Origin: Elusimicrobiota bacterium
GTDB taxonomy: Bacteria > Elusimicrobiota > Endomicrobiia > Endomicrobiales > Endomicrobiaceae
Assembly (NCBI GenBank): GCA_017528425.1
Contig: JAFXOV010000048.1
Location: forward strand, 1 to 34,389
DNA length: 34,389 nt
Direction: 5' to 3'
The notes under the pieces are model-generated. The model had not been told where the DNA came from and made no database searches. It was given only the letters and a program-made list of their open reading frames with translations. Of this stretch, positions 24,675 through 33,469 are shown one piece after another. The first letter of the stretch is position 1; each line of letters opens with the position of its first letter. A program made the position numbers and the translations under genes.

Positions 24675-25516
24675 TGAAAACCGTTGCTATTATCGGTGTA
24701 GGCTTAATGGGCGGATCTTTAGGTATTGCCTTGAGACATATATTAAAAAACGGCTCAAGGCAATATGAAGTTATAGGAATAGGCAGAAACATAAAAAATT
24801 TAAAACTTGCAAAAGATAAAAATGCCGTTGACAGTTATTCTACCGATATTAGTGCTGTAAAGTGCGCAGATATAGTTTTTATTTGCAGTCCTGTTGATAC
24901 AATAGTTGATTTTTATAAAAAGATAGCGGAAGTTGCAGATAAAAAAACTATTGTGTGTGATATAGGCAGCATAAAACTTAATGTTGATACAAAGATAAAA
25001 CAACTCCAACAAAAAAATAAAGATTATCCTGTTTTTATAGGATGTCACCCTATGTGCGGTATAGAACAAAACGGTATAGAGTATGCGAGTTTGGATATAT
25101 ACAACAATGCCAATGTTGTAATAACATCAAATCCCAAGGATAAAAATACAAAAATAATAGCTAAATTATGGAAAGAAGTAGGTTGTAAAGTTCTGTTTAT
25201 TTCTGCAAAAGAACACGATGAAACCGTAGCTTTTACGAGTCACATTCCACACATAATAGCATTCAGCTTTTATAAGATGTTCAGAGAAAAAAAAGGTAAG
25301 AATAAAAATATAGAAAATTTGGTTGCAGGTTCGTTCAAAAGTTTAACAAGAGTAGCAAAATCGTCTCCTGAAATGTGGATTCCTATTTTTTTAAATAACA
25401 AAAATAATTTGAAAATTTTATCCAACGAATTGTGTAAACAAATAAAAGATTTTGTTAATACTTTCGGTAACGAAGAAAAACTAAAAGAAATATTGGAAAA
25501 AAGTATAAGACAATGA
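24674..25516 (+). CDS. tyrA: Prephenate dehydrogenase
   Basis: The 280-residue protein oxidatively decarboxylates prephenate to 4-hydroxyphenylpyruvate for tyrosine. It has an N-terminal Rossmann motif GVGLMGGSLG (8-17), DIVFICSPVD, CDIGSIK, GCHPMCGIEQNG, and the helical dimer domain with EHDETVAFTSHIPHIIA. No chorismate mutase or ACT domain is fused. An arogenate-specific enzyme cannot be excluded. It overlaps aroF by one base (TAATG) and aroA by 4 nt. Confidence 0.92.
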   Translation: MKTVAIIGVGLMGGSLGIALRHILKNGSRQYEVIGIGRNIKNLKLAKDKNAVDSYSTDISAVKCADIVFICSPVDTIVDFYKKIAEVADKKTIVCDIGSIKLNVDTKIKQLQQKNKDYPVFIGCHPMCGIEQNGIEYASLDIYNNANVVITSNPKDKNTKIIAKLWKEVGCKVLFISAKEHDETVAFTSHIPHIIAFSFYKMFREKKGKNKNIENLVAGSFKSLTRVAKSSPEMWIPIFLNNKNNLKILSNELCKQIKDFVNTFGNEEKLKEILEKSIRQ

Positions 25517-26790
25517 AAATAAATAAAGTGTCAAAACTTTCAGGAACAATTACCGTTCCGGCAGATAAATCAATTACACACAGATCAATAATGTTATCTT
25601 CTATTGCCGAAGGCAAATCTTATGTGAACAATTATTTACAATCCGATGACTGTTTAATGACAATGAACGCATTCAAACAAATGGGCGTAAACATTGAACA
25701 AAAAGACAATTCATTGATAATAGACGGTGTCGGAATAAACGGTTTAAAAAATCCCGTTAAAGAAATTTATGCGGGAAATTCCGGTACAACAACAAGATTG
25801 TTGTCGGGAGTTTTGGCAGGCCAAAGATTTTCGTCAACTATTACCGGCGATGAAAGTTTATCTAAAAGACCGATGAAAAGAGTAATTGCACCGTTATCTT
25901 TAATGGGAGCAGATATTAAAGCAAAAGATAATAACTTTTTACCGATGACAATAAATGCAAACGGTAATTTAAAAGCAATAGATTATGTAAGCCCCGTTGC
26001 AAGTGCACAAGTAAAATCGTGTATATTATTTGCGGGCTTATATGCGGACGGAACAACTACCGTTACCGAACCGATAAAGTCAAGAGATCACAGTGAAAAA
26101 ATGTTTAAAACTTTCGGTGCGGACATTTCCGTTGACGGGTTAAAAGTAATCGTAAACCATTGTGATAAACTCTATGCACAGGAAGTAACGGTTCCTTGCG
26201 ATATTTCTTCTGCAGCATTTTTTATTGTTGCCGGTTTAATAGTTCCAAACTCAAATATTAAAATTTTAAATGTTAATATAAATAAAACAAGAGACGGCGT
26301 TTTAACCGTTTTAAAAAGTATGGGCGCAGATATAGTTTTGGATAATGTAAGAACCGTATCGGGCGAAGATGTTGCCGATATAGAAATAAGAAGTTCAAAA
26401 CTTAATTCTACAAGTTTCGGTAAAGAAATAGTTCCGTCTTTAATAGATGAAATTCCAATAATAGTTCTTGCAGCAACTCAAGCGGAAGGACAAACCGTTA
26501 TATCTGGAGCAAAAGAATTAAAAGTTAAAGAAAGTGACAGAATTCATTCTGTTGCATCTCAATTAAACAAAATGGGTGCGGATATTCAAGAAACCGATGA
26601 CGGTTTTATAATAAACGGTCCTGCAAAACTTAAAGGTGCAACAGTAGACAGTTTTGATGATCACAGAATTGCAATGATGTTATCAATAGCAGGACTTATA
26701 GCGGAAGGTGAAACGGAAGTTTTAAAGAGTGATTGTGTAAAAATTTCTTTTGCAAATTTTTATGAGGTATTAAAACAAATATGCAAATAA
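25513..26790 (+). CDS. aroA: 3-phosphoshikimate 1-carboxyvinyltransferase (EPSP synthase)
   Basis: The 425-residue two-domain enzyme transfers the enolpyruvyl group of PEP to shikimate 3-phosphate. Family blocks are VPADKSITHRSIMLSSIAEG, YAGNSGTTTRLLSGVLAG, GDESLSKRPMKRVI, SAQVKSCILFAGLYADG, SRDHSEKMF, LIDEIPIIVLAATQAEG, KESDRIHSVA and DDHRIAMMLSIAG. Length is normal. Its ATG overlaps the tyrA stop and its end overlaps plsC by 10 nt. Confidence 0.97.
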   Translation: MKINKVSKLSGTITVPADKSITHRSIMLSSIAEGKSYVNNYLQSDDCLMTMNAFKQMGVNIEQKDNSLIIDGVGINGLKNPVKEIYAGNSGTTTRLLSGVLAGQRFSSTITGDESLSKRPMKRVIAPLSLMGADIKAKDNNFLPMTINANGNLKAIDYVSPVASAQVKSCILFAGLYADGTTTVTEPIKSRDHSEKMFKTFGADISVDGLKVIVNHCDKLYAQEVTVPCDISSAAFFIVAGLIVPNSNIKILNVNINKTRDGVLTVLKSMGADIVLDNVRTVSGEDVADIEIRSSKLNSTSFGKEIVPSLIDEIPIIVLAATQAEGQTVISGAKELKVKESDRIHSVASQLNKMGADIQETDDGFIINGPAKLKGATVDSFDDHRIAMMLSIAGLIAEGETEVLKSDCVKISFANFYEVLKQICK

Positions 26791-27371
26791 AAGAAAGAAG
26801 CAGTTTTTTATATTATTTGGGTAAAGTTGTTTTTAAGTTCATGTTTCTTGTTATATACAGATGCAAATCTTCCGGTCAGGAAAATATACCTGAAAACACA
26901 GGTTTTATAATAGCACCTAATCATATGAGTTTTTTCGATCCGCCGTTGGCTGGATGTTTTATGAAACAAGATCTTTTCTTTATGGCAAAACAAGAACTTT
27001 TTGATACCCCGATATTAGGTTCCATAATAAAAAGAACAAACGCTTTTCCGGTAAAAAGAGGAATGCAGGATATGAGTGCATTCAGAAATGCATTTACTCT
27101 TTTGGAAAACAAAAAAGCGTTGTTAATGTTTCCGGAAGGTACAAGATCAAAAACCGGGGAACTCGGCAAAGCAAGACCCGGTGTAGGTATGGTAGCTTGC
27201 AACTGTCAGGTTCCGATAGTTCCGGTAAAATTAGTTAATACCAACAACATGAAAAAGTTTAAAAAGATAGAAATAAAATATGGAAAACCGATATATCCTC
27301 CGAAAGAACATACTAAAGAAGATTATTTGAAATTGGCGCAACAAACTTTAGATGAAATAAGAAAAATGTAG
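26781..27371 (+). CDS. plsC: 1-acyl-sn-glycerol-3-phosphate acyltransferase
   Basis: The 196-residue membrane-associated enzyme makes phosphatidic acid from lysophosphatidic acid. The acyltransferase motifs are NHMSFFDPP (HX4D at 48-53), KRTNAFPVKRG, MFPEGTRS (117-123) and a V-P-IVPVKLVN block. An N-terminal hydrophobic stretch (about 12-27) fits membrane association. In related gene clusters cytidylate kinase often lies between aroA and plsC; no cmk is present here. It overlaps aroA by 10 nt and precedes ispH by 7 nt. Confidence 0.9.
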   Translation: MQIKERSSFLYYLGKVVFKFMFLVIYRCKSSGQENIPENTGFIIAPNHMSFFDPPLAGCFMKQDLFFMAKQELFDTPILGSIIKRTNAFPVKRGMQDMSAFRNAFTLLENKKALLMFPEGTRSKTGELGKARPGVGMVACNCQVPIVPVKLVNTNNMKKFKKIEIKYGKPIYPPKEHTKEDYLKLAQQTLDEIRKM

Positions 27372-27378
27372 GTAAAAT

Positions 27379-28218
27379 ATGGTAAAAATAACGATAGCTA
27401 AAAGTGCAGGTTTTTGTTTCGGTGTAAAAAGAGCAATAGATTTGGCACAGGATATTGCTTCAAAAAATAAAGATGTTTACACTTTCGGTCCGCTTATACA
27501 TAATCCGCAGGAAGTCGCAAGACTTGAAAAAGAAAATATTAAAGTTGTTGAAGATTATTCCAAAATAGATAAAGGTGTTTTGGTATTAAGAACTCACGGA
27601 ATACCTTTGGATATTTATGAGAACTTATCAAAAAAAGAAAATATAAAAATAGTTGATGCTGCTTGCCCTTTCGTAAAAAAAGCGCAAGACATAATAAAAG
27701 AACTAAGTAAAGACAGTGAACAAATAGTTATTGTAGGTGAAAAAAAACATCCGGAAGTTGTAGCTCTTGTTTCTTACGGTAAAGGAAAATGTTTAGTTGT
27801 TGAAGATAAAAACGATGTTAAAAATGTTAAAAAAACTGATATAATTTATATAGTAAGCCAAACTACACAAAGTCCTAAAAAGTTTGAAGAAATTGTTAAT
27901 GAGATATCTAAAATATCTCAAGTGAAGGTCTTTAACACTATTTGCAGAGCAACTTTTGACAGACAAAGTGCAGCCGCGAAGTTGGCTAAAGAAGTGGATG
28001 TAATGATTGTTATAGGCGGTAAAAATTCGGGTAATACTACCCGCTTGTACCAGATTTGTTCTAACATAACAAAAACTTATCATATAGAAGATGTCGATGA
28101 GATCGAACCTGCTTGGTTCGACAAGGTGGAAACTGTAGGAATAACGGCAGGTGCTTCAACACCTGACTGGATTATTGAAAACATTAAAGGGAGGATAAAA
28201 GAAATCACAAATTGTTAG
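27379..28218 (+). CDS. ispH: 4-hydroxy-3-methylbut-2-enyl diphosphate reductase
   Basis: The 279-residue [4Fe-4S] enzyme makes IPP and DMAPP in the last step of the MEP isoprenoid pathway. The three conserved cluster cysteines are present (Cys13 in AGFCFGVKRA, Cys96 in DAACPFVKK, Cys189 in TICRATFDRQ). Substrate-binding histidines His41, His73 and His124, the GGKNSGNTTRL block and the AGASTPDWIIE block are also present. It is a stand-alone protein, not fused to S1 as in some bacteria, but rpsA follows directly after 38 bp. Confidence 0.96.
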   Translation: MVKITIAKSAGFCFGVKRAIDLAQDIASKNKDVYTFGPLIHNPQEVARLEKENIKVVEDYSKIDKGVLVLRTHGIPLDIYENLSKKENIKIVDAACPFVKKAQDIIKELSKDSEQIVIVGEKKHPEVVALVSYGKGKCLVVEDKNDVKNVKKTDIIYIVSQTTQSPKKFEEIVNEISKISQVKVFNTICRATFDRQSAAAKLAKEVDVMIVIGGKNSGNTTRLYQICSNITKTYHIEDVDEIEPAWFDKVETVGITAGASTPDWIIENIKGRIKEITNC

Positions 28219-28256
28219 AAGGTTAAGATTAGATCACGAAAAGGAGAAGAAGTAAA

Positions 28257-29924
28257 ATGGAAAACAATAATTTAGATAATTTAACGAAGTTTGAAGAAGA
28301 TGAAAGTATCAGTATGGCAGATTTGTTAGGTCCTGAAACAAAGATGGGCCTTAACAGAGGTCAGATATTGGATGTTGTAATCGTTGCCGAAACCGATGAC
28401 GGTTTTATGGTGGATTTAGGTATGAAATCGGAAGGTATAATTCCTAAATCCGAGTTTGAAAACAACGAAATCCCGAAAGAGTTGGCAGTAGGTGCAACAG
28501 TAAAAGTATTTGTAAAAAATGCAGTAGGAAGAATACAACTTTCTTACAGAGAAGTTTTGGAAAAACAAGCTTGGGATAAAGTAGAAGAAATATTCAAAAA
28601 TAAACAAACAATAAAAGGAACAATAAAGAAATCAATTAAAGGCGGATTTATTGTTGATGTCGGAGTAAACGCTTTCTTGCACATTTCACAAGTAGATACA
28701 TCTTTTGTTAATAATCCGGAAAAATATATCGGCAAAAATTTTGAGTTTGCAATTACGGAATTTGACAGATACGATAAGAAAATAACATTATCAAGAAGAA
28801 AACTTTTGGAAGATGAAAAAAGAGCAAAAAGAGAACAAATGTTTGCAACATTAACCGAAGGTCAAATATTGGACGGAACAGTTAAAAAAATTATCCCTTC
28901 GGCAGCATTTGTAGATTTGGGCGGGGTAGACGGATTTTTGCATATCGGAGAACTTGCCTGGTATAAAGTTAAAAAAGTTGAAGATATTTTGCATGTAGGT
29001 CAAATAGTAAGAGTTCAAATATCTAAAATAGATAAAGAAAATGAAAAGATTTCTTTAAGTATGAAACAGCTTGCAGTTAACCCTTGGGACAGTGCAGGTG
29101 AAAAATATATTGCAGGTCTTATAACAAAAGGTAAAGTTACATCCATAATGCCTTACGGTGCTTTTGTTGAACTCGAAAAAGGTGTTGAAGGCCTTTTACC
29201 CGTAGCGGAATATGCTTGGAACGATGCGGAACATTTGTTCAAGAGTGAAGTTAAAGAAGGTCAGGAATTGGAAGTTAAAATTATAAATTGCGATAAAGAT
29301 ACAAAAAAGATTTCTTTATCGGTAAAACAAATGAAACCTAACCCTTGGGAAGTATCCGCAAAACATTACGTTCCCGGAACAAGAGTTAAAGGTATAGTAA
29401 AAAATATTACACCGTTCGGTGCATTTGTAAAGTTGCCGGAAGGTGTTGAAGGTCTTATACATATAAGCGATTTTTCTTGGCTTAAAAATGTAAAACATCC
29501 CGAAGATGTAGTTAAAAAAGGTCAGGAAGTTGAAGTAGTTGTTTTGTCCGTTAATACACAAAACGAAAAAATAGCTTTGTCTTTAAAACATTTAACGGAA
29601 GATCCATACAAAAAATATAAACTCGGAACAACAGTTAAAGGTAAAGTTGTAAGAGTTGCAGAGTTCGGAGTATTTATTGAAGTAGAACCTAATATTGAAG
29701 TGTTAATAAAAAGAACGGAATTATCTTTTGAAAATAAAATCGGCGAACTTCCAAAAGAAGGGGAAGAAATTGAAGCAAAAATTATCAAATCCGATTTGAA
29801 AGAAAGAAAGTTGGAAGCGTCAATTAAGAAATTTGAAAAAGCTCAAGAGAAAGAGTTGATAAAACAATTCTCTTCTAACGATGAAAAACCGACACTCGGT
29901 GACATATTACAGGAAGAGGAATAA
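28257..29924 (+). CDS. rpsA: 30S ribosomal protein S1 (six S1 domains)
   Basis: The 555-residue protein has six S1/OB-fold repeats, about residues 34-100, 117-183, 201-270, 287-357, 374-445 and 456-525. The third to fifth are the best conserved (for example GAFVELEKGVEGLLP and GAFVKLPEGVEGLIHISD). Full-length S1 of this type unfolds and delivers mRNA to the 30S subunit in Gram-negative bacteria. ATG 28257 is preceded by AAAGGAGAAG, one of the strongest SDs in the cluster. Whether rpsA has a separate promoter in the 38-bp gap is unclear. Confidence 0.95.
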   Translation: MENNNLDNLTKFEEDESISMADLLGPETKMGLNRGQILDVVIVAETDDGFMVDLGMKSEGIIPKSEFENNEIPKELAVGATVKVFVKNAVGRIQLSYREVLEKQAWDKVEEIFKNKQTIKGTIKKSIKGGFIVDVGVNAFLHISQVDTSFVNNPEKYIGKNFEFAITEFDRYDKKITLSRRKLLEDEKRAKREQMFATLTEGQILDGTVKKIIPSAAFVDLGGVDGFLHIGELAWYKVKKVEDILHVGQIVRVQISKIDKENEKISLSMKQLAVNPWDSAGEKYIAGLITKGKVTSIMPYGAFVELEKGVEGLLPVAEYAWNDAEHLFKSEVKEGQELEVKIINCDKDTKKISLSVKQMKPNPWEVSAKHYVPGTRVKGIVKNITPFGAFVKLPEGVEGLIHISDFSWLKNVKHPEDVVKKGQEVEVVVLSVNTQNEKIALSLKHLTEDPYKKYKLGTTVKGKVVRVAEFGVFIEVEPNIEVLIKRTELSFENKIGELPKEGEEIEAKIIKSDLKERKLEASIKKFEKAQEKELIKQFSSNDEKPTLGDILQEEE

Positions 29925-29926
29925 TT

Positions 29927-30532
29927 TTGATAGATTATTTTAAAGGAACATTATCTTATAAAACTTTAAATACCGCAGTTGTGGAAGTTGCAGGTATCGG
30001 TTATAGTATTTCCATAACTGCGGATACATTTAACAAGTTGCCTACCGACGGTAACCAGGTAAAACTATACATTATAGAATCTACCGGAATGTACGGCGGA
30101 GTAATTTCTTATTACGGTTTTTTAACCAGAGAAGAAAGAGATATGTTCGTTTTAATAAAAGACGAAGTTCCTTCAACAGGTGCAAAAAAAGCAATGGAAT
30201 ATCTCGACAAAATTTCAAAATCGTTTGCCGATTTTAAAGCGGCGGTGATGAAGAGAGATGTTTCAATGCTTAGCGGAATTTTCGGGTTTACAAAAAAAAC
30301 TGCGGAAAAGTTGGTAGCCGCATTAAAAGATAAAATAGCAAGTGTTACCGTAAAAGATTCCGCAAAGTGGAGCAATATCGATGCGGGTTCTTCTTCTTCG
30401 GAAGCGGTAGCCGCACTTGTGGCATTAGGTTATAAAGAAACCGATGCAAGAGAAGTTGTAAATAAAGTAGCAAACGAAAATAAAGATTTTTCAGTAGAAC
30501 AAATAATTACGGAATCATTAAAGTATTTATAA
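29927..30532 (+). CDS. ruvA: Holliday junction DNA helicase subunit RuvA
   Basis: The 201-residue protein binds four-way junctions and recruits RuvB for branch migration. The N-terminal OB fold ([27 protein letters not shown]), the middle HhH region ([41 protein letters not shown]) and the C-terminal domain III ([20 protein letters not shown]) are all recognisable. The start is TTG 29927, preceded by AAGAGGA in the end of rpsA; no ATG lies close enough to replace it. Confidence 0.94.
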   Translation: MIDYFKGTLSYKTLNTAVVEVAGIGYSISITADTFNKLPTDGNQVKLYIIESTGMYGGVISYYGFLTREERDMFVLIKDEVPSTGAKKAMEYLDKISKSFADFKAAVMKRDVSMLSGIFGFTKKTAEKLVAALKDKIASVTVKDSAKWSNIDAGSSSSEAVAALVALGYKETDAREVVNKVANENKDFSVEQIITESLKYL

Positions 30533-30533
30533 A

Positions 30534-31571
30534 ATGGATATGAACGAAGAAAACAGAATTATAGATCCGGAAAATTTATCTCCGGAAGAAAGACTTGAAA
30601 ATTCGTTAAGACCTAAATATCTTGACGAGTTTATCGGTCAACAAAAACTTAAAAACAATTTAAAGGTTTTTATTGAAGCATCAAAAAAAAGAAATGAACC
30701 TTTAGATCATTGTTTGTTTTATGCTCCTCCGGGACTGGGTAAAACCACACTTGCACACATTATTGCAAAAGAGATGGGCGGAAATTTAAGAACAACGTCA
30801 GGTCCTGTTCTTGAAAGAGTTGGTGATTTAGCTGCAATATTAACTAACCTTTCCGAAGGTGATGTTTTCTTTATAGATGAAATTCACAGAATGAACCATT
30901 TGGTGGAAGAAGCACTTTATCCTGCAATGGAAGATTTTGAGCTTGATATTATTATCGGGCAGGGACCTTCCGCAAAAACGATAAAACTTCCGGTACCGAA
31001 ATTTACATTGATAGGTGCAACTACAAGAGCAGGTATGCTTTCAAGCCCTTTAAGAGACAGATTCGGTATAATAGAACATTTAAACTATTATGATACGGAC
31101 GAACTTGTACAAATAGTTAAAAGATCAAGTTCAATAATAAATGTTAAAACAGATGAAGAAGGTGCTCTTGAAATCGCAAGAAGGTCAAGAGGTACCCCGA
31201 GAATCGTTAACAGATTATTAAAAAGAGTCAGAGATTTTGCCGAAATAAAAACAGGCGGTGTAATAAATAAACAAATAGCAAAAGAAGGTCTTGATGCTTT
31301 AGGAATAGATGATATCGGTCTTGATAAAATGGACAGACTTTTGCTTACCACAATGATAGAAAAGTTTTCAGGCGGACCGGTAGGACTTGATACTATGGCT
31401 GTATCTGTTAGTGAAGATGCAGATACAATATCGGATGTTTATGAACCTTACTTAATACAGTTAGGTTTTATTGCAAGAACACCCAGAGGCAGAGTTGTTA
31501 CCGATTTGGCATACAAACATTTGAATATTCCTATACCTAAAAAAATTAATAATCAAAAAGAGTTGTTTTAA
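30534..31571 (+). CDS. ruvB: Holliday junction branch migration ATPase RuvB
   Basis: The 345-residue AAA+ motor protein has Walker A PPGLGKTT (65-72), Walker B FFIDEIHR (DEIHR at 115-119), sensor [18 protein letters not shown], and a C-terminal winged helix with [16 protein letters not shown] and [16 protein letters not shown]. It works as a hexamer on RuvA-bound junctions. Its ATG lies one base after the ruvA stop, so coupling is expected. ruvC is not in the window. Confidence 0.97.
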   Translation: MDMNEENRIIDPENLSPEERLENSLRPKYLDEFIGQQKLKNNLKVFIEASKKRNEPLDHCLFYAPPGLGKTTLAHIIAKEMGGNLRTTSGPVLERVGDLAAILTNLSEGDVFFIDEIHRMNHLVEEALYPAMEDFELDIIIGQGPSAKTIKLPVPKFTLIGATTRAGMLSSPLRDRFGIIEHLNYYDTDELVQIVKRSSSIINVKTDEEGALEIARRSRGTPRIVNRLLKRVRDFAEIKTGGVINKQIAKEGLDALGIDDIGLDKMDRLLLTTMIEKFSGGPVGLDTMAVSVSEDADTISDVYEPYLIQLGFIARTPRGRVVTDLAYKHLNIPIPKKINNQKELF

Positions 31572-31572
31572 T

Positions 31573-32109
31573 ATGGAAAAGATTTTGTTACATACATGTT
31601 GTGCACCGTGCAGTGCATCAACAATACCGGCACTTACGCTTCTTACGGATTTCAAGATCGTAAGCCTTTGGTACAATCCCAACATCTATCCGCGCAGCGA
31701 ATACATATCGAGGTATGACTCTTGGAAAAAATACATGCAAATTCAGGGGATAAAAACGATTGAGAAAGAAACCCCATGGAACGACGATTCCCAATATGAA
31801 AAAATGTGGCTGGATGATGCCGTAAAGTATGAAAAGGGAAGATGTCAATATTGTTATTTGAAAAGATTGGAAAAAACGGCAAAAATTGCACAAAAAAATA
31901 ATATAAAAAACTTCTCAACGACTCTTCTTGCAAGTCCGTACCAGCAACACGACGTGATAAAATCAATCGCATTGGAAATCGCTTCTGAATACAAACTCAA
32001 TTTTGTTTATGTAGACCCGAGAAAATTGTATTACAGCGGAGTAAATAATGTTAAACATATCGGACTTTATACTCAGAAATATTGCGGATGTAAATTAAGT
32101 ATCCGCTAA
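31573..32109 (+). CDS. queH: Epoxyqueuosine reductase QueH
   Basis: The 178-residue protein belongs to the DUF208 family, the non-homologous alternative to QueG that reduces epoxyqueuosine to queuosine in tRNA. The Fe-S cysteine pattern is clear: LLHTCCAPCSA at the N-terminus, GRCQYCYLKRLEKTA in the middle and KYCGCKLS at the end. LWYNPNIYPRSEYISRY and SPYQQHDVI also match the family. It is the last gene of the long same-strand run, one base after ruvB. No strong terminator follows. Confidence 0.93.
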   Translation: MEKILLHTCCAPCSASTIPALTLLTDFKIVSLWYNPNIYPRSEYISRYDSWKKYMQIQGIKTIEKETPWNDDSQYEKMWLDDAVKYEKGRCQYCYLKRLEKTAKIAQKNNIKNFSTTLLASPYQQHDVIKSIALEIASEYKLNFVYVDPRKLYYSGVNNVKHIGLYTQKYCGCKLSIR

Positions 32110-32126
32110 CAATAGCGAATATTTTA

Positions 32127-32154
32127 TTTACCATTTATAACGATTGGTTATAAT
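32127..32154 (+). promoter_or_regulatory. Candidate promoter of the 59-residue membrane protein gene
   Basis: TTTACC (32127-32132), a 16-nt spacer and a perfect TATAAT (32149-32154) lie 48 bp before ATG 32203. Confidence 0.5.
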
Positions 32155-32202
32155 GTTGGACCATTACAAAATTAAAGTTCTTGGCACTTTTAGGAGTTGA
32201 AG

Positions 32203-32382
32203 ATGGAAACAATAGTTATATTTGGATTGGTTTTAACAGTCACATTTATATGTTCTAAGATTATTCAGATATTATTTAATATATTTTTTTCGAAAAAGCT
32301 TGGTGATAAAATCTCATTTGTATCTACAATAATAGTATCAATAATTGTGACTATGTGGTTAATTATTGGTTTAAATAAATAA
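32203..32382 (+). CDS. Small two-helix membrane protein, unknown function
   Basis: The frame encodes 59 residues from ATG 32203, preceded at good distance by TAGGAG (32191-32196). A TTG 32197 start is possible but lies too close to that SD. The protein is almost entirely two predicted transmembrane helices (about 3-29 and 38-57) joined by the short polar loop FSKKLGDK. The family was not recognised. The promoter, SD and membrane-like composition make it more likely real than a chance frame. Small two-helix proteins include holin-like, toxin-like and accessory subunits, and nothing here favours one. Palindromic repeat B and dispersed repeat C follow. Confidence 0.6.
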   Translation: METIVIFGLVLTVTFICSKIIQILFNIFFSKKLGDKISFVSTIIVSIIVTMWLIIGLNK

Positions 32383-32406
32383 AAAGCTATGTTGTTTTGT
32401 AGTTTT

Positions 32407-32432
32407 GTCATTCCGGACTCGATCCGGAATCT
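32407..32432. repeat. Palindromic repeat B, copy 3
   Basis: GTC-ATTCCGGA-CTCGA-TCCGGAAT-CT, with the same length and architecture as 9246-9271 and 16637-16662 and a third, fully paired stem sequence. Confidence 0.8.
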
Positions 32433-32462
32433 ATATAAGTATAAGTTCCTCTTTTGTCGTTG

Positions 32463-32602
32463 GTTGCTCTCAAAGGATTTCAAAATTTTAAATTATAACG
32501 AAGTGTTTGGCAAATGAAGTGTACGTAAAAGAAAGCGAAGCGATTGGTACTCGATTGAGACAAATACGAAATTAGAATTTAAAAGATAAATCCGTTTCGC
32601 TA
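32463..32602 (-). repeat. Dispersed repeat C, copy 2 (inverted partner of 1469-1608)
   Basis: The reverse complement matches 1469-1608 over its whole length. Read on the plus strand here, the core stays open and encodes TKCLANEVYVKES followed by EAIGTRLRQIRN and a stop. In copy 1 the second half is frame-shifted. No start codon or SD goes with this frame. Confidence 0.8.
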
Positions 32603-32612
32603 AGAAGAATAA

Positions 32613-33341
32613 TTATTTAATTATCGAATCATTAATATTTTTATATTGTTCATCATCGTTTCTTTTCGGTTCTTCAACCGGGTCTTGAGATTCGAGGGCT
32701 TGTCTTTCCAATTCCGCTTCAGATACCGGATAATTTTCTAAGTCGGCTGTTTGGTTATCTTCGTCATTTTCTTCTTGCTTTCGATTTGGTGTTTCGTGAT
32801 TAAGTATTCTTTTCGGTGGTTCCTTTCGCTTTTTTATGTCATACGATATCCAAAAATATAATATCATTGACGGAATTGCTACCCCGATAGATGCCCAAAT
32901 AATATCTGCTTTATCTATTATTCTAAATTTAAAATTGACATTGCTTTTTATTGAAGTATTTATTCTCTTTAATAATAATTGCCTTGCTTCTGTATCTGAT
33001 GGTACATTGTGAGATGTAACGGAATATCTTTTACCTTTTATATCTCTTAATGACAGTACATTATCATCAAACGGTATTTTTTCTATAGTTGCTTCTTTTA
33101 CATTCTCTACAATTGTGATACGCTTTTTAAAAAAAGAAGAAATCTCTCTTTTAGTTATTACAGCTTGTGTTTTGTTATTAATGTGTTTTATTTCTAATGT
33201 TGTAGGAAAAACTTCACGTGATAAGGTTATAAGGCCTAAAATAACGCTGATAACAAGAATAGAAAGTAGTCCGAAAATAAGTCTAAATTTCGAATAACCT
33301 AAAACAAAATATTTAAATAGTTTCCAAGATAAATTAGACAT
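32613..33341 (-). CDS. Orphan two-pass membrane protein with acidic cytoplasmic tail
   Basis: The family of this 242-residue protein was not recognised. It has a transmembrane helix at about 19-40, an extracytoplasmic domain of about 105 residues and a second helix at about 147-168. A highly charged tail (170-242) follows, first basic (KKRKEPPKR), then rich in Glu/Asp/Gln. The tail looks disordered. No SD precedes the ATG. A TATAAT on the minus strand (33348-33353) ends only 6 nt before the start codon, suggesting a leaderless mRNA. The gene is transcribed divergently from the FAKK-repeat protein and stands alone between repeats, which suggests an accessory gene. Confidence 0.65.
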   Translation of the reverse strand: MSNLSWKLFKYFVLGYSKFRLIFGLLSILVISVILGLITLSREVFPTTLEIKHINNKTQAVITKREISSFFKKRITIVENVKEATIEKIPFDDNVLSLRDIKGKRYSVTSHNVPSDTEARQLLLKRINTSIKSNVNFKFRIIDKADIIWASIGVAIPSMILYFWISYDIKKRKEPPKRILNHETPNRKQEENDEDNQTADLENYPVSEAELERQALESQDPVEEPKRNDDEQYKNINDSIIK

Positions 33342-33363
33342 AAGTTTATTATACTTTTTTTTA

Positions 33364-33391
33364 TTGTTAATTCCTATTTGCTAAATATAAT
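33364..33391 (+). promoter_or_regulatory. Promoter of the FAKK-repeat protein gene
   Basis: TTGTTA (33364-33369), a 16-nt spacer and a perfect TATAAT (33386-33391) give a leader of about 70 nt before ATG 33470. Confidence 0.65.
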
Positions 33392-33469
33392 TAAAAGAAA
33401 GGTGTAACTTTTTTATTTTTTGTTTTGTCTTAATTGTGTATTTGAAAAAAAACAGTAAAGGGGGACAAA

